Positions 53,407 to 62,818 of a stretch of DNA of 64,000 bases are shown piece by piece. The notes beneath the pieces are model-generated. The model was not told the DNA's origin and searched no databases. It saw only the letters and a list, made by a program, of their open reading frames with translations. The translations under genes were made by a program, and so were the position numbers. Every line of letters begins with the position of its first letter. Position 1 is the stretch's first letter. Source of the stretch: JAEUKH01 sp964447205 (GTDB lineage Bacteria; Myxococcota_A; Polyangia; Polyangiales; Ga0077539); the NCBI GenBank assembly GCA_964447205.1, contig CAYUSB010000035.1, positions 1 through 64,000 on the forward strand, read 5' to 3'.

Positions 53407-54060
53407 TTACGGGCCGAGGCGCGAGATGACCCACCCCGTGCCTTCGCGGACATACACAAGCCGGTCGTGGAGCCGACTCTCCCGCCCCTGCCAGAACTCC
53501 ACCCGGCCGGGCACCACCCGGTATCCCCCCCAGGCCGGGGGACACGGAACCTCCTCCCCGACGAAGCGCTCCTCGACCTCCGCGAGGAGGGCCTCCAGCA
53601 CCTCCCGCGAGGCCACCTTCTCGCTCTGGGGCGAGGCCCAGGCCCCGAGCTGCGACCCCCGCGGGCGCTGGGCGAAGTACGCCTCGGACACCTCCCGGGT
53701 CACCCGCTCGGCCCGGCCCTCCACCCGCACCTGACGCTCCAGGGCGTGCCAGTAGAACACCAGGGCCACCGCGGGGTTTTCGGCGATGGCCCGGCCCTTG
53801 TCGCTCGCGTAGTTGGTGAAGAAGAGGAAGCCCCCGTCGAGCCCCGGCTCCACCCCCTTCAGCAGCACCACCCGGGCCGACGGAACCCCCTCCCGCGAGG
53901 CCGTGGCCAGGGTCATGGCGTTGGGCTCGCCCTCGCCCGCCCGCATCGCGTCGCCAAACCAGTGCCGAAACTGCTCCAGGGGCTCCGGGGCCACGTCGGC
54001 CACGTCGAGTTGGGCCGCGCGATATTCGCGGCGGAGCGAGGCCATGTCATGCTCGTTCAT
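53407..54060 (-). CDS. pdxH: Pyridoxamine 5'-phosphate oxidase
   Basis: 217 residues, the usual PdxH length. AMTLATASREGVPSARVVLL, FFTNYASDKGRAIAENPAVA, VFYWHALERQVRVEGRAERV and the C-terminal dimerisation region GGYRVVPGRVEFWQGRESRL, HDR are diagnostic. An FMN enzyme that oxidises pyridoxine/pyridoxamine phosphate to pyridoxal phosphate. ATG 54045 is an alternative start. Confidence 0.92.
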   Translation of the reverse strand: MNEHDMASLRREYRAAQLDVADVAPEPLEQFRHWFGDAMRAGEGEPNAMTLATASREGVPSARVVLLKGVEPGLDGGFLFFTNYASDKGRAIAENPAVALVFYWHALERQVRVEGRAERVTREVSEAYFAQRPRGSQLGAWASPQSEKVASREVLEALLAEVEERFVGEEVPCPPAWGGYRVVPGRVEFWQGRESRLHDRLVYVREGTGWVISRLGP

Positions 54061-54156
54061 GGCCGGGGAACATGGGGGAGCCGAGGCCCCCCTGGCAACC
54101 GGCCCTTGCAACCTCCCCGGGCCTTTGGGACTTTACCGGCCCGAAGCCCCCGTCCA

Positions 54157-55125
54157 ATGCCCAAGACCCTCTACGCCTTCGCCCTCGCCCTCCTCCTGTC
54201 GGCCGCCTGCTCGGACAACGGGGGCACCCCTCCCGCCTCCGACGCGGGCATGACCGACACCGGCCCTGCCCCCCAGGACACCGGGACGCCCCCCACGGAC
54301 GCGGGCCCCCCGGCCCCCGCCTGCGGCACCGAACGCCCTGACGTATCGGGCATCCGCGGCACCGAGGGCCTGGTCATCGCGGGCGACGGCACGATCTACT
54401 TCACCCGCTCCCGGGCCGTCGGCCGCAGGCGCCCCGGGGCCGACCCCGAACCCGCCTGGGCCGCCCTCCCCAGCGCCGCCAGCACGGTCTGGGGCGTGGT
54501 GGTCGATCCGGCCAACAACCGCCTGTATGTGGGCTCTCCGGCCAACGCCACCATCTACGCCGTGACCCTCGGAGACAGCCCCGCGGTGACCCCGTACGTC
54601 ACCGGGGCGGGCCAGCCCAACGGCCTCACCCTCGGCCCCGACGGGGCCCTGTACTACTCCGACTTCGGGGCGGGGCGGGTGTACCGGGTTCCGGTCGATG
54701 GCATGCGCGAGCAGGTGACCACCAGCGCCATCGCCCAGGCCAACGGGGTGGCCTTCGGCCCCGACGGGGCCCTCTACGTGTGCAGCTACGCCGGCGGGAC
54801 CCTCCTCCGCCTCACCCTCGCCAACGGGGCCGAGACCGAGCGGACCGTCTTCGCCCGCAGCCTCGGCAACCCCGACGGGGTGGCCTTCGACGCCACGGGC
54901 CGGGTGTACGTCACCGACAACGGCCGCGGCCGGGTGATCCGCCTCGACGCCGACGGGACCAACCCCGCGGTGCTCCAGATGGGCATCGGGGCCGCGGCCA
55001 GCCTCGATTTTGGCGTCGGGGCCCTCGCCTGCACCGACCTCTACGTGGCCTCGTCCGGGGCCATGGTGCGCATCGAGGGCGACACCGCCGGGGCCGCCGT
55101 TCCGTGGCAGCGCCCCGCGCCCTGA
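54157..55125 (+). CDS. Lipoprotein with NHL/SMP-30-type beta-propeller
   Basis: 322 residues; signal peptide with lipobox LLSAAC (Cys about 18), Thr/Pro/Asp linker, then propeller repeats: GLVIAGDGTIYFTRSRAVG, PNGLTLGPDGALYYSDFGAG, ANGVAFGPDGALYVCSYAGG and PDGVAFDATGRVYVTDNGRG. The GLxLGPDGxLYxSD pattern is typical of SMP-30/gluconolactonase-like domains. Exported; could be a lactonase or a binding protein. Confidence 0.7.
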   Translation: MPKTLYAFALALLLSAACSDNGGTPPASDAGMTDTGPAPQDTGTPPTDAGPPAPACGTERPDVSGIRGTEGLVIAGDGTIYFTRSRAVGRRRPGADPEPAWAALPSAASTVWGVVVDPANNRLYVGSPANATIYAVTLGDSPAVTPYVTGAGQPNGLTLGPDGALYYSDFGAGRVYRVPVDGMREQVTTSAIAQANGVAFGPDGALYVCSYAGGTLLRLTLANGAETERTVFARSLGNPDGVAFDATGRVYVTDNGRGRVIRLDADGTNPAVLQMGIGAAASLDFGVGALACTDLYVASSGAMVRIEGDTAGAAVPWQRPAP

Positions 55126-55165
55126 GACCCCTCCCCCCCTTCCGCAACCCTCGAGTACCTCCATC

Positions 55166-55618
55166 ATGGCTGATCTCAAGAGCATTCTGACCGAACCCTC
55201 CCGGCGCCAGCAGGTGGTCCGCGACGCCGAGCGCCTCCTCGACGACGAGGTGGCCCGCAAGTCAGGCCTGTCGGGCCTGGCCATCAAGGGCGCCTTCAAG
55301 GTCGTCAAGAGCGCCCGCCCGGGCATGATCACCGACGTGATCGACGGCCTCCTCGACGATTTCGCCGCCCGCCTCGACCCCATCTACCAGGCCTCCCTCA
55401 CCCAGGGGGGATCGACCGTCGACTACTTCTCGGCCCGCAAGGGCGAGGTGGCCGACGCCCTCCTCGGGATCACCGACGACCGGGCCCGGGTCACCCGCCA
55501 CACCAACCTCAAGAAGGCCTACGAGAGCCTCCGCCCCCAAGGGAAGAAGAACGTCGAGGAGGCCGTCCCGGGCATCGCCCGGCTCATGACCACCCACGCC
55601 CGCGCGGCCACGACCTGA
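55166..55618 (+). CDS. Hypothetical helical protein (DUF6918-like)
   Basis: 150 residues: MADLKSILTEPSRRQQVVRD, DEVARKSGLSGLAIKGAFKV, ARPGMITDVIDGLLDDFAAR and a helical C-terminus. The SGLSGxAIKxAFKxVKxxxPG phrase recalls DUF6918, a family of unknown function; the assignment is from memory. It reads in the same direction as the lipoprotein gene 40 bases upstream. Confidence 0.55.
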   Translation: MADLKSILTEPSRRQQVVRDAERLLDDEVARKSGLSGLAIKGAFKVVKSARPGMITDVIDGLLDDFAARLDPIYQASLTQGGSTVDYFSARKGEVADALLGITDDRARVTRHTNLKKAYESLRPQGKKNVEEAVPGIARLMTTHARAATT

Positions 55619-55682
55619 CCGCACCGCCTGCCCCCGTCACGCACGGCTTGCTTCAATCTCCCGCGGCACCTATGTGCCCGTC

Positions 55683-56555
55683 ATGACCGCCCCCTGCCCC
55701 AGGCTCCCAACCTATCCCGGCGACACCCCCGGGTTTGTCCCCTGCGCGGGGCCCGTGCCCGACCCCCTGCCTGAGGGCTCCTGCTGCCTCGTGGTGGCCC
55801 AGGGCGACCGGTTTGTGTGCGACCCCGACGGGGCCGTGGTGCTCCCCGCATCCTGCCTCGGGGCCCTCCCGCTCGACACCGTGCATCGGCTCGGGACCCT
55901 CGACGGCCAGGAGGTGTTCGTGGCGGGCCTCGGAGGCCCCAACCGGGCCGTGCCCGACCCCTGGACGACCGCGGGCCTTCGCGACCTCGTAATGACCCAG
56001 ACGCCCACCACCTGGGCCGCGGCGGCCCTGGCCTCGCAGGTCGTGCACTGGGACCGCACCACCCGCTTCTGCGGCCTGTGCGGGACCCCGATGGCCCAGC
56101 CAGACCTGGCCCACCGGGCGAAGGTCTGCCCCGGATGTGGGCACACCGTGTGGCCGCGGATCTCGCCCTGCGTGATCACCCTCGTGTACGACGACGCGGG
56201 GCGGGTCCTGCTCGGGCGCAAGGCCGAGTGGCCCGCGGGGCGGTACGGCCTCCTGGCCGGCTTCGTCGAACCCGGTGAGAGCCTCGAGGACGCCGTGCGG
56301 CGCGAGTGCCTGGAAGAGACCGGGATCGCCGTGACGGACGTGGAGTACCGCGGGAGCCAGCCGTGGCCCTTTCCCCATCAGCTCATGGTGGGGTTCTGGG
56401 CCCGGGCCGAGGGCACGGAGGTCACGGCGGGCGACGGCGAGCTCGAGGACGCTCGGTGGTTTTCCCGTGACGCCCTGCCCAGGCTCCCGCCGCGCCTGTC
56501 GATCGCCCGCAGCCTGATCGACGCCTGGTTCGACCGGGAGGACGCGCGTTCGTAA
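55683..56555 (+). CDS. nudC: NADH pyrophosphatase / RNA-decapping Nudix hydrolase NudC
   Basis: 290 residues. Zinc ribbon (FCGLCGTPMAQ, VCPGCGHTVWPRISP), Nudix box GFVEPGESLEDAVRRECLEE then TGI, and the NudC-specific SQPWPFPHQLMVGFW. It hydrolyses NADH to NMNH and AMP and removes NAD caps from RNA. GTG 55674 is an alternative start. It converges on the VWA lipoprotein. Confidence 0.92.
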   Translation: MTAPCPRLPTYPGDTPGFVPCAGPVPDPLPEGSCCLVVAQGDRFVCDPDGAVVLPASCLGALPLDTVHRLGTLDGQEVFVAGLGGPNRAVPDPWTTAGLRDLVMTQTPTTWAAAALASQVVHWDRTTRFCGLCGTPMAQPDLAHRAKVCPGCGHTVWPRISPCVITLVYDDAGRVLLGRKAEWPAGRYGLLAGFVEPGESLEDAVRRECLEETGIAVTDVEYRGSQPWPFPHQLMVGFWARAEGTEVTAGDGELEDARWFSRDALPRLPPRLSIARSLIDAWFDREDARS

Positions 56556-56632
56556 AGGCCCCAAACGCCCGGGGCGGCCTCCCTGGACCGCCCCGAACAC
56601 GTCGCAGACCGTCTACCGCCCGAGGGATCGGG

Positions 56633-58444
56633 TCAGTTGGTGGCCCCGACGTTTTGGACGCAGTCGATGAGGGCGGTGGCCCCGGTGGCCAGCTCGGCGT
56701 TGCTCGTAAACGAGATGCGCTGACGGCAATCGGGGGCCGTGGGGTCGGGGGCCGTGTCGTAGTAGAAGCCCTGGGCCATGCCGCTGGGCATGCCCCCGAT
56801 GGGCACGGGGACCTGATCGACGAGGCACTGCTCGCGGTTGGTGTCGGGGTCGCGCACGGGGCTCGCCGGACGACGCCCGCGGGCGGCGGTGCACTGCTGG
56901 GCCGCGGTCATGCCCGCGGGCAGGGTCTCACGCACGACGCAGTTGACGCGCACCGGCGTCATGTCGCCGGGGCTCACGCAGCCCGCGGGGGTGTTCATCC
57001 CCGTGCACTGGGGGGGCGTGGTCTGGAGCTGGCGGGGCAGGCACCGGCCCGTCAGGCGCTGCTGGATGCGCTGCACGATCTGCTGCAGGGCCTCGGAGTA
57101 GTCGCTGCGGCAGATGGAGCTGACCGTGCCGTTGTCGTAGCGCTCGGAGAAGCGCCGGGCGACCTGGGCGATGCGCCGCGAGGGCCAGGCGAAGTACTGG
57201 GCCGTGGTGTCGCAGGGCGGACGGGCCGGATCGTACGACGAGCCTTCCCGACGACACCCCGGAACCACCCGCATCCCACACGACGGGTCCATGTTGCGCT
57301 GACGCAGGGACACCGGCCCCTCGGGGCTCATCCCCGTGAAGCCATCGGCCCCGTCGGGGCTGTTGCCGAGGAGGGCCGTCCAGTCGATGTTGGTCCCGCC
57401 CGGACGGGTCGGGATCGCGATGGGTACCCCGAGGATGCCCGCGAAGATGACCTGGTCGGGCCGACCCGGCTTGAGCGACGTGAACCCGCGCGTGGGGCGC
57501 ATCGGGTCGATGTAGCGGTTGAGGTTCCAGGTGGGGTCCTGGGGGCTCCCCGGGGTGTACATGTACAGCCGGAGGTTGAGGTCGGTGGCGGCCCAGTCGC
57601 CGTTGGCGCTGTCAAACACCGAGAGGGCGTCGCCCCGGGGCGGGCGACAGTCGCCGTCGGGGTCGCCCCCCTCCTGGTACCGACAGTCGCGGACCGAGCC
57701 GTCTTCCTCGTCGGAGACCATCACGATGGCGAGCACGGCGTTGTCGCGCACGAAGCCCGCGTTGGGGTCGGTGTTGCCCGGCTGGGCCCGCGGGTTGCGA
57801 ATCACCAGGGCCCGGTACGCGGCCTCAAGCTGCTGCTCAAGACCGCAGCCGCCGATGGAGAGGAAGGCGTTGCAGACGAAGTCCTCGCGGAACGCCGACG
57901 CCATCGTCGTGTCGGCGTCGAAGGTGAGGAAGTTGGGGTACTGCTGCGGGTTGTTCATGCAGCGCATGGGGCGCACCCCGGGCGGGGCCGTGGTCCACGG
58001 CTGGTGCGTACGAATCGCCTGCCCGTTGCGGATGGGGTTGAGCAGGCCGTCGTCGCCCGAGTCGCTGTTGGCGCACGAGGGCACCACGCTCCCCGGGGTC
58101 CCGAGGTCGGAGGAGATCACCCCCACGTGCAGCGACCGCACCGGGGGATACTGCGGGAGCATCGTGGCCGGGTTGATCGGGGGCGACACGAGCTGCGAGA
58201 TCAGCACGTCAAACTGGCGTGCAAGCTGCGCCTGGTTGTCGCGCATGGAGTTTGAGTTGTCGATCTCAAACAGAATGTCTACCGAGTCAACCGCGTTGTT
58301 GACCACCGGGAGCTGGACGCCCGACTGCAGGCGGGTCTCCGGGGCAGACACAGGGCGGTCAAGGCATCCCGCGCCCGTCGCGCCCATCAGGCCTACCGCC
58401 GCGACGCCCAACCCAACCCTGCGGATGCTCTTCCGCTGCGACAT
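56633..58444 (-). CDS. VWA-domain lipoprotein, copy 1 of a tandem pair
   Basis: 603 residues. Signal peptide with lipobox TGAGC (Cys about 27). A VWA-type fold begins with DILFEIDNSNSMRDNQAQLA, where DNSNS is the DxSxS metal site. VMVSDEEDGSVRDCRY gives the later acidic residue. Many paired Cys (over 20) point to a rigid extracellular protein. A good ribosome site (AAGGAG, 58453-58458) precedes ATG 58444. Adhesion or complex assembly at the surface is the usual VWA role; target unknown. Confidence 0.8.
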   Translation of the reverse strand: MSQRKSIRRVGLGVAAVGLMGATGAGCLDRPVSAPETRLQSGVQLPVVNNAVDSVDILFEIDNSNSMRDNQAQLARQFDVLISQLVSPPINPATMLPQYPPVRSLHVGVISSDLGTPGSVVPSCANSDSGDDGLLNPIRNGQAIRTHQPWTTAPPGVRPMRCMNNPQQYPNFLTFDADTTMASAFREDFVCNAFLSIGGCGLEQQLEAAYRALVIRNPRAQPGNTDPNAGFVRDNAVLAIVMVSDEEDGSVRDCRYQEGGDPDGDCRPPRGDALSVFDSANGDWAATDLNLRLYMYTPGSPQDPTWNLNRYIDPMRPTRGFTSLKPGRPDQVIFAGILGVPIAIPTRPGGTNIDWTALLGNSPDGADGFTGMSPEGPVSLRQRNMDPSCGMRVVPGCRREGSSYDPARPPCDTTAQYFAWPSRRIAQVARRFSERYDNGTVSSICRSDYSEALQQIVQRIQQRLTGRCLPRQLQTTPPQCTGMNTPAGCVSPGDMTPVRVNCVVRETLPAGMTAAQQCTAARGRRPASPVRDPDTNREQCLVDQVPVPIGGMPSGMAQGFYYDTAPDPTAPDCRQRISFTSNAELATGATALIDCVQNVGATN

Positions 58445-58484
58445 AACCCTCACTCCTTGGCACTGGCTGCTTCGAAACGCCCGG

Positions 58485-58513
58485 ACGATACAGAATGCCG
58501 TCCCGGGCAGCAA
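58485..58513 (-). promoter_or_regulatory. Sigma-70 type promoter before VWA lipoprotein copy 1
   Basis: On the minus strand TTGCTG (58513-58508), 17 bases, then TATCGT (58490-58485). A transcript would begin about 35 bases before ATG 58444. The -10 fits 4 of 6 and the -35 about 3-4 of 6. Confidence 0.4.
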
Positions 58514-58657
58514 TGCCCGACCAACGCCTCCTGGTGCTTTCGCACACTCCGTACCAACCTACGGCCCCTCCCGGCCCGCGCCTGTTCGTGGCCCTCCTCG
58601 CGTGTTGGGCCGCCGTCCCCTGTCACCTTCAGGGCGCAGCGGCTGCCAACCGGGTTG

Positions 58658-60466
58658 TCACGGGGCGGCCTCCCCTACGGACTCCGGGGTGCACTCGATC
58701 TGCACCGTGGTCCCCGGAAGGGGCTCGTCCCGGGCGGTGAAGGCGATCGGGTGGCGGCAGGGCGAGGCCCCCGGTGAGGTGGTGGTGTCGTAGAAGAAGC
58801 CCGGAGGCGACGCGGCGGTGGGGAGGGTTCCGACGGGGAGCGCGACCTGGTCGACGAGGCACTGGCCGCGGCCCGTGTCGGGGTCGGTTCCTGCCGTGCG
58901 TCGGCCTCGGGCCGTGCTGCACCCGAGGGCCACAGGGACAGACTCGGGCAGGGTCTCGCGAAGGATGCAGTTGACGCGCACGGGGGTCAGGTCGCCGGGG
59001 CGGACACATCCCAGGGGCTCTCCCGCGGCCGTACAACGCGGGGGCACGGTCACGAGGGGGTGGGCGAGGCAACGACGCACGAGGCGCCGCCGGATGCGCT
59101 GCCCGAACTCCTCCAGGGCCTCGGCGAAGTCCCTGCGGCAGATGGAGCGGATGGTGCCGTTGTCATAGAGCGCGGCGAACCGCCGGGCGATCTCGGGGAT
59201 CCGCCGCGAGGGCCAGGCGAAGTACTGGGCCGTGGTGTCGCAGGGCGGCCGGTCCGGGTCGTACCGCACCCCCTCCCGACGACATCCCGGGACCACCCGC
59301 ATCCCACACGACGGGTCGAGGTTGCGCTGACGGAGGGACACCGGGCCCTCGGGGCTCATGGCCGTGTACCCGTCGGAGCCGTCGGGGTTTTCGCCGAGCA
59401 GGGCCGTCCAGTCGAGGCCCCCTCCGTCAGGCCGGGTCGGCAGGTCGACAGGAACCCCCACCAGCCCCGCGAAGACCACCCGCTCGGGGTGACCGGGTTT
59501 GAGCGACAGAAACCCGCGCGTGGGGCGGGCGGGGTCGAGGTAACGGTTGAGGTTCCAGGTGGGGTCCTGGGGGCTCCCGGGGGTGTACATGTACCAACGA
59601 AGGTTGATGCTGAAGTCGGTGTCAGCCCAGTCCCGGTTGGAACTGTCAAACACCGAGAGAGCATCGCCTCGGGGCGGGCGGCAGTCTCCGTCGGGGTCGC
59701 CCGGCTCCTCGTACCGACAGTCGCGCACCGAGCCGTCCTCCTCGTCGGTGACCATCACCAAGGCGAGGACGGCCTCGTCGCGCACGAAGCCCGCGTTGGG
59801 GTCGGTGTTGCCTGGCCGGGCCCGCGGATCGCGGATCACCAGGGCCCGGTACGCCGCCTCCAACTGCTGCTCGATGCCGCAGCCGCCGATGGAGAGAAAT
59901 GTGTTGCAGACGAGGTCCTCGTGAAACGCCGTCGCGTCGGCGTCGAAGGTGAGGAAGTTGGGGTACTGCTGTGGGTCGTTCCGACAGCGGGCGGGGCGGA
60001 TGCCCGGCGGGGCCGTGGTCCACGGCTGGTGCGTACGCATCGCCTGCCCGTTGCGGATGGGGTTGAGCAGGCCGTCGTCGCCCGCGTCGCTGTGGGCGCA
60101 CCCACCAAGCACGCTCCCCGGGGTGCCCAGGTCGACGCTGATGACCCCCACGTGCAGCGAGCGGGCAGGCGGTCGTCCGATGCGCCCCCCGCGTGGATCG
60201 ACCGCGGCATCGACCAGTTGGGACAGCAGAACGTCCAAACGCCGCGCCAACTGGGCCTGGTTCTCCCGCATCGACCCGGAGTTGTCGATGGCGAAGAGAA
60301 GGTCAACCGCATTGACCGACTCCGTAAAGAGCTGGAGCTCGACGGGGGGCGCGGGGCCGTCGTCGGGGGCGAAGGTGCGGTCGAGGCATCCCGCGGCCGA
60401 GGCCCCGAGGAGGCTGAGGGCGGCCCAGGGCCATCGAGGCGGGGGGGCGGTCGGTCGGGGTCTCAT
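58658..60466 (-). CDS. VWA-domain lipoprotein, copy 2 of a tandem pair
   Basis: 602 residues, colinear with the protein at 56633-58444 and sharing long identical runs (RALVIRDPRARPGNTDPNAG versus RALVIRNPRAQPGNTDPNAG; MSPEGPVSLRQRN in both). Lipobox SAAGC (Cys about 27). VWA metal site DLLFAIDNSGSMRENQ (DNSGS). The signal peptide, linker and last third have diverged most. Transcribed first of the pair; 213 bases separate the two genes. Confidence 0.8.
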   Translation of the reverse strand: MRPRPTAPPPRWPWAALSLLGASAAGCLDRTFAPDDGPAPPVELQLFTESVNAVDLLFAIDNSGSMRENQAQLARRLDVLLSQLVDAAVDPRGGRIGRPPARSLHVGVISVDLGTPGSVLGGCAHSDAGDDGLLNPIRNGQAMRTHQPWTTAPPGIRPARCRNDPQQYPNFLTFDADATAFHEDLVCNTFLSIGGCGIEQQLEAAYRALVIRDPRARPGNTDPNAGFVRDEAVLALVMVTDEEDGSVRDCRYEEPGDPDGDCRPPRGDALSVFDSSNRDWADTDFSINLRWYMYTPGSPQDPTWNLNRYLDPARPTRGFLSLKPGHPERVVFAGLVGVPVDLPTRPDGGGLDWTALLGENPDGSDGYTAMSPEGPVSLRQRNLDPSCGMRVVPGCRREGVRYDPDRPPCDTTAQYFAWPSRRIPEIARRFAALYDNGTIRSICRRDFAEALEEFGQRIRRRLVRRCLAHPLVTVPPRCTAAGEPLGCVRPGDLTPVRVNCILRETLPESVPVALGCSTARGRRTAGTDPDTGRGQCLVDQVALPVGTLPTAASPPGFFYDTTTSPGASPCRHPIAFTARDEPLPGTTVQIECTPESVGEAAP

Positions 60467-60588
60467 GGTGGCTCCTCGCCGCGAGGGTCGCAGAATCCGT
60501 GCCGCCGCCGCACGGACGGGCGCGTGGAGGCCACGAGGGGGCTATGGGCTTTGGGGCGGGGCGGGGTAGAGTCGCCGGGGTCAACCCT

Positions 60589-61947
60589 ATGCCCAAGCTC
60601 CTGCTCGTCGATGATGAAGAAAACCTCCGCCTGGCCTTGCGGACCCACCTCCGCAAGCAGGGCTGGGAGGTGCTGGCCGTGGGCAGCGTCGACGAGGCCC
60701 TCGCGGCCATGGAACGCGACCCCATGGAGTTTGTGGTCACCGACGTGCGGATGCCGGGCCGCTCGGGGCTCGAGCTCGTCGAGGAGCTTCAGTCCCGCTA
60801 CCCCCACACGGTGGTCCTGGTGATGAGCGCCTACGGCTCCAACGAGGACGCCCTGCAGGCCATCCAGCGCGGGGCCACCGACTACCTCACCAAACCCTTC
60901 GCCCCCGCCGACCTCACCTTCGCCCTGCGCAAGGTGCAGGAGCGGGCGATGCTCGTGCGGCAAAACCGGGAGCTCCGGGCCGCCGTCGGGCGCGAGCACC
61001 ACTTCGACGGCCTCGTGGCTCGGTCCGACCTCATGCGGGCCCTCTTCACCACCCTGTCCCGGGTGGCCAACTTCAAGACCACGGTGCTCATCACGGGCGA
61101 GACCGGGGTGGGCAAGGAGCTCGTGGCCCGGGCCATCCACAACCGCTCCCCGCGTAGCCCCCGCAGCTTCGTGGCCATCAACTGCGGGGCCATCCCGGAG
61201 AACCTCATCGAGAGCGAGCTCTTCGGGCACAAGAAGGGCGCCTTCACCGACGCCAACGCCGACAAGCGGGGCCTCTTCGAAGAGGCCGAGGGGGGCACCC
61301 TCTTCCTCGACGAGATCACCGACCTCCCCTTGGCCCTCCAGGTGAAGCTCCTGCGGGTGCTCCAGGAGTCGACCTACCGCCGGCTGGGCGAGACCCACGA
61401 CCGGAAGGCCGAGGTCCGGGTGGTGGCCGCCTCGGCCCGCGACCTGGAGCAGGAGTGCAAGGCGGGGCGGTTTCGCGAAGACCTGTTCTTCCGGCTCAAC
61501 GTGGTGTCCCTGACCATTCCGCCGCTGCGTCAGCGCCGCGAGGACATCCCCCTCCTCGTCGACCACTTCGTCACCCGCTTCAACGAGCGCCTGGGCACCA
61601 CGGTCCAGGGGGTCTCCCCCGACGCCCTGCGCCTGCTCACCGAGTACCACTGGCCCGGCAACGTCCGCGAGCTGGAGCACGCCATCGAGCGGGCCATGGT
61701 CCTGTCCGACACCACCATCCTGCGGGCCTCCGACCTCGACCCCCGCATCCGCGAGCCCGTCGACCCCGTGGCCGCCGAGCTCGACAAGGGCAACCTCTCC
61801 ATCAAGAAGACCACCCGGGTCATCGAGGAGATCCTCATCCGCCGGGCCCTGGAGAAGACCAAGGGCAACCGCACCCGGGCCGCCGAGCTCCTGGAGATCA
61901 GCCACCGGGCCCTGCTCTACAAGATCAAGGAATTTGGCATCGCCTGA
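60589..61947 (+). CDS. NtrC-family sigma-54 response regulator
   Basis: 452 residues. Receiver domain (1-120) with KLLLVDDEENLRLALRTHL, phospho-acceptor Asp in VVTDVRMPG and Lys in YLTKPF. AAA+ domain (about 140-375): GETGVGKE (Walker A), ESELFGHKKGAFTDANADKR, GTLFLDEI (Walker B) and FREDLFFRLNV. The sigma-54 contact loop reads GAFTDA, not GAFTGA. C-terminal Fis-type helix-turn-helix (GNRTRAAELLEISHRALLYK). No histidine kinase is adjacent. Divergent from the VWA pair, 122 bases away, so it could regulate them. Confidence 0.88.
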   Translation: MPKLLLVDDEENLRLALRTHLRKQGWEVLAVGSVDEALAAMERDPMEFVVTDVRMPGRSGLELVEELQSRYPHTVVLVMSAYGSNEDALQAIQRGATDYLTKPFAPADLTFALRKVQERAMLVRQNRELRAAVGREHHFDGLVARSDLMRALFTTLSRVANFKTTVLITGETGVGKELVARAIHNRSPRSPRSFVAINCGAIPENLIESELFGHKKGAFTDANADKRGLFEEAEGGTLFLDEITDLPLALQVKLLRVLQESTYRRLGETHDRKAEVRVVAASARDLEQECKAGRFREDLFFRLNVVSLTIPPLRQRREDIPLLVDHFVTRFNERLGTTVQGVSPDALRLLTEYHWPGNVRELEHAIERAMVLSDTTILRASDLDPRIREPVDPVAAELDKGNLSIKKTTRVIEEILIRRALEKTKGNRTRAAELLEISHRALLYKIKEFGIA

Positions 61948-62029
61948 CAGGCTCTGCCCCGTCCGCGGCGAGCGCCCCGCCCCGCCGTGTGGCACCCTCT
62001 GTGGCTCTGCGGGAGGGCGATACACTCCA

Positions 62030-62803
62030 ATGGCCAAACGACGACTGGTGACCGATTCGCGCCCCGGGATGCACCTGCCCGAGCCCGTCCGGCGGCTCCT
62101 CCTGCCGCGGATCGACCCCCTCACCAACCTCTTCCTCGTCCTGCCCCTGTTTGTGATCTACCACCTCGGGGTGCTCCTGCTGATGGAGCGCGGCCCCTCG
62201 GGGCAGTACCAGTGGGTCGGCAACGGGGTTGACTTCCTCACGGGCACGGCCCTCACCCTGGCCGGAGGCAACGTCCTCGTCTACGCCGGGGTCTCCCTCG
62301 GGGTCACAGCCCTCCTCACGGTGCTCATCCTGCGGGCCCGGGCCCGGTCGAGCCTGTCGCCGCGGATGTTCATCCCCGTCATCCTGGAGAGCAGCGTGTA
62401 CGCCCTCCTGATGGCCGTGGCCGTGGGCTCGGTGGTGGCCTCGCTCGGCCTCGGGGTCCTCGACATCAACGGGCTCGGGGCCAAATGGATCGCCTCCGCC
62501 GGGGCGGGCCTCCACGAAGAGCTCGTGTTTCGGATGGGCCTCTTCCACGGGATCGGCTACCTCCTGTCGCGGCGGATGCGGCCGTGGTTGGGCTGGTTGA
62601 TCGCCCTGACGGTGTCGTCCCTCGCCTTCTCGGCGATGCACTACCTCGGCCCCCTCGGCGACCCCCTCCGCGTGAGCAGCTTCGTGTTTCGCCTGCTCCT
62701 CGGGGTGACCCTGGCGGGGGTGTACAAGGCCCGGGGCTTCGCCATCGCCGCGTGGACCCACTGCCTCTACGACGTGATGTACTTCACCCTCCGGGCCCAG
62801 TGA
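62030..62803 (+). CDS. CPBP-family intramembrane glutamic endopeptidase
   Basis: 257 residues with about six transmembrane segments. CPBP motifs: HEELVFRMGLFHGIGY (EExxFR), LAFSAMHYLG (FxxxH) and AIAAWTHCLYD (third conserved His). Relatives process CAAX proteins or bacteriocin precursors, or act in membrane quality control. It follows the NtrC gene by 82 bases. Substrate unknown. Confidence 0.82.
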   Translation: MAKRRLVTDSRPGMHLPEPVRRLLLPRIDPLTNLFLVLPLFVIYHLGVLLLMERGPSGQYQWVGNGVDFLTGTALTLAGGNVLVYAGVSLGVTALLTVLILRARARSSLSPRMFIPVILESSVYALLMAVAVGSVVASLGLGVLDINGLGAKWIASAGAGLHEELVFRMGLFHGIGYLLSRRMRPWLGWLIALTVSSLAFSAMHYLGPLGDPLRVSSFVFRLLLGVTLAGVYKARGFAIAAWTHCLYDVMYFTLRAQ

Positions 62804-62818
62804 CCCCCGGGCGGCCCC

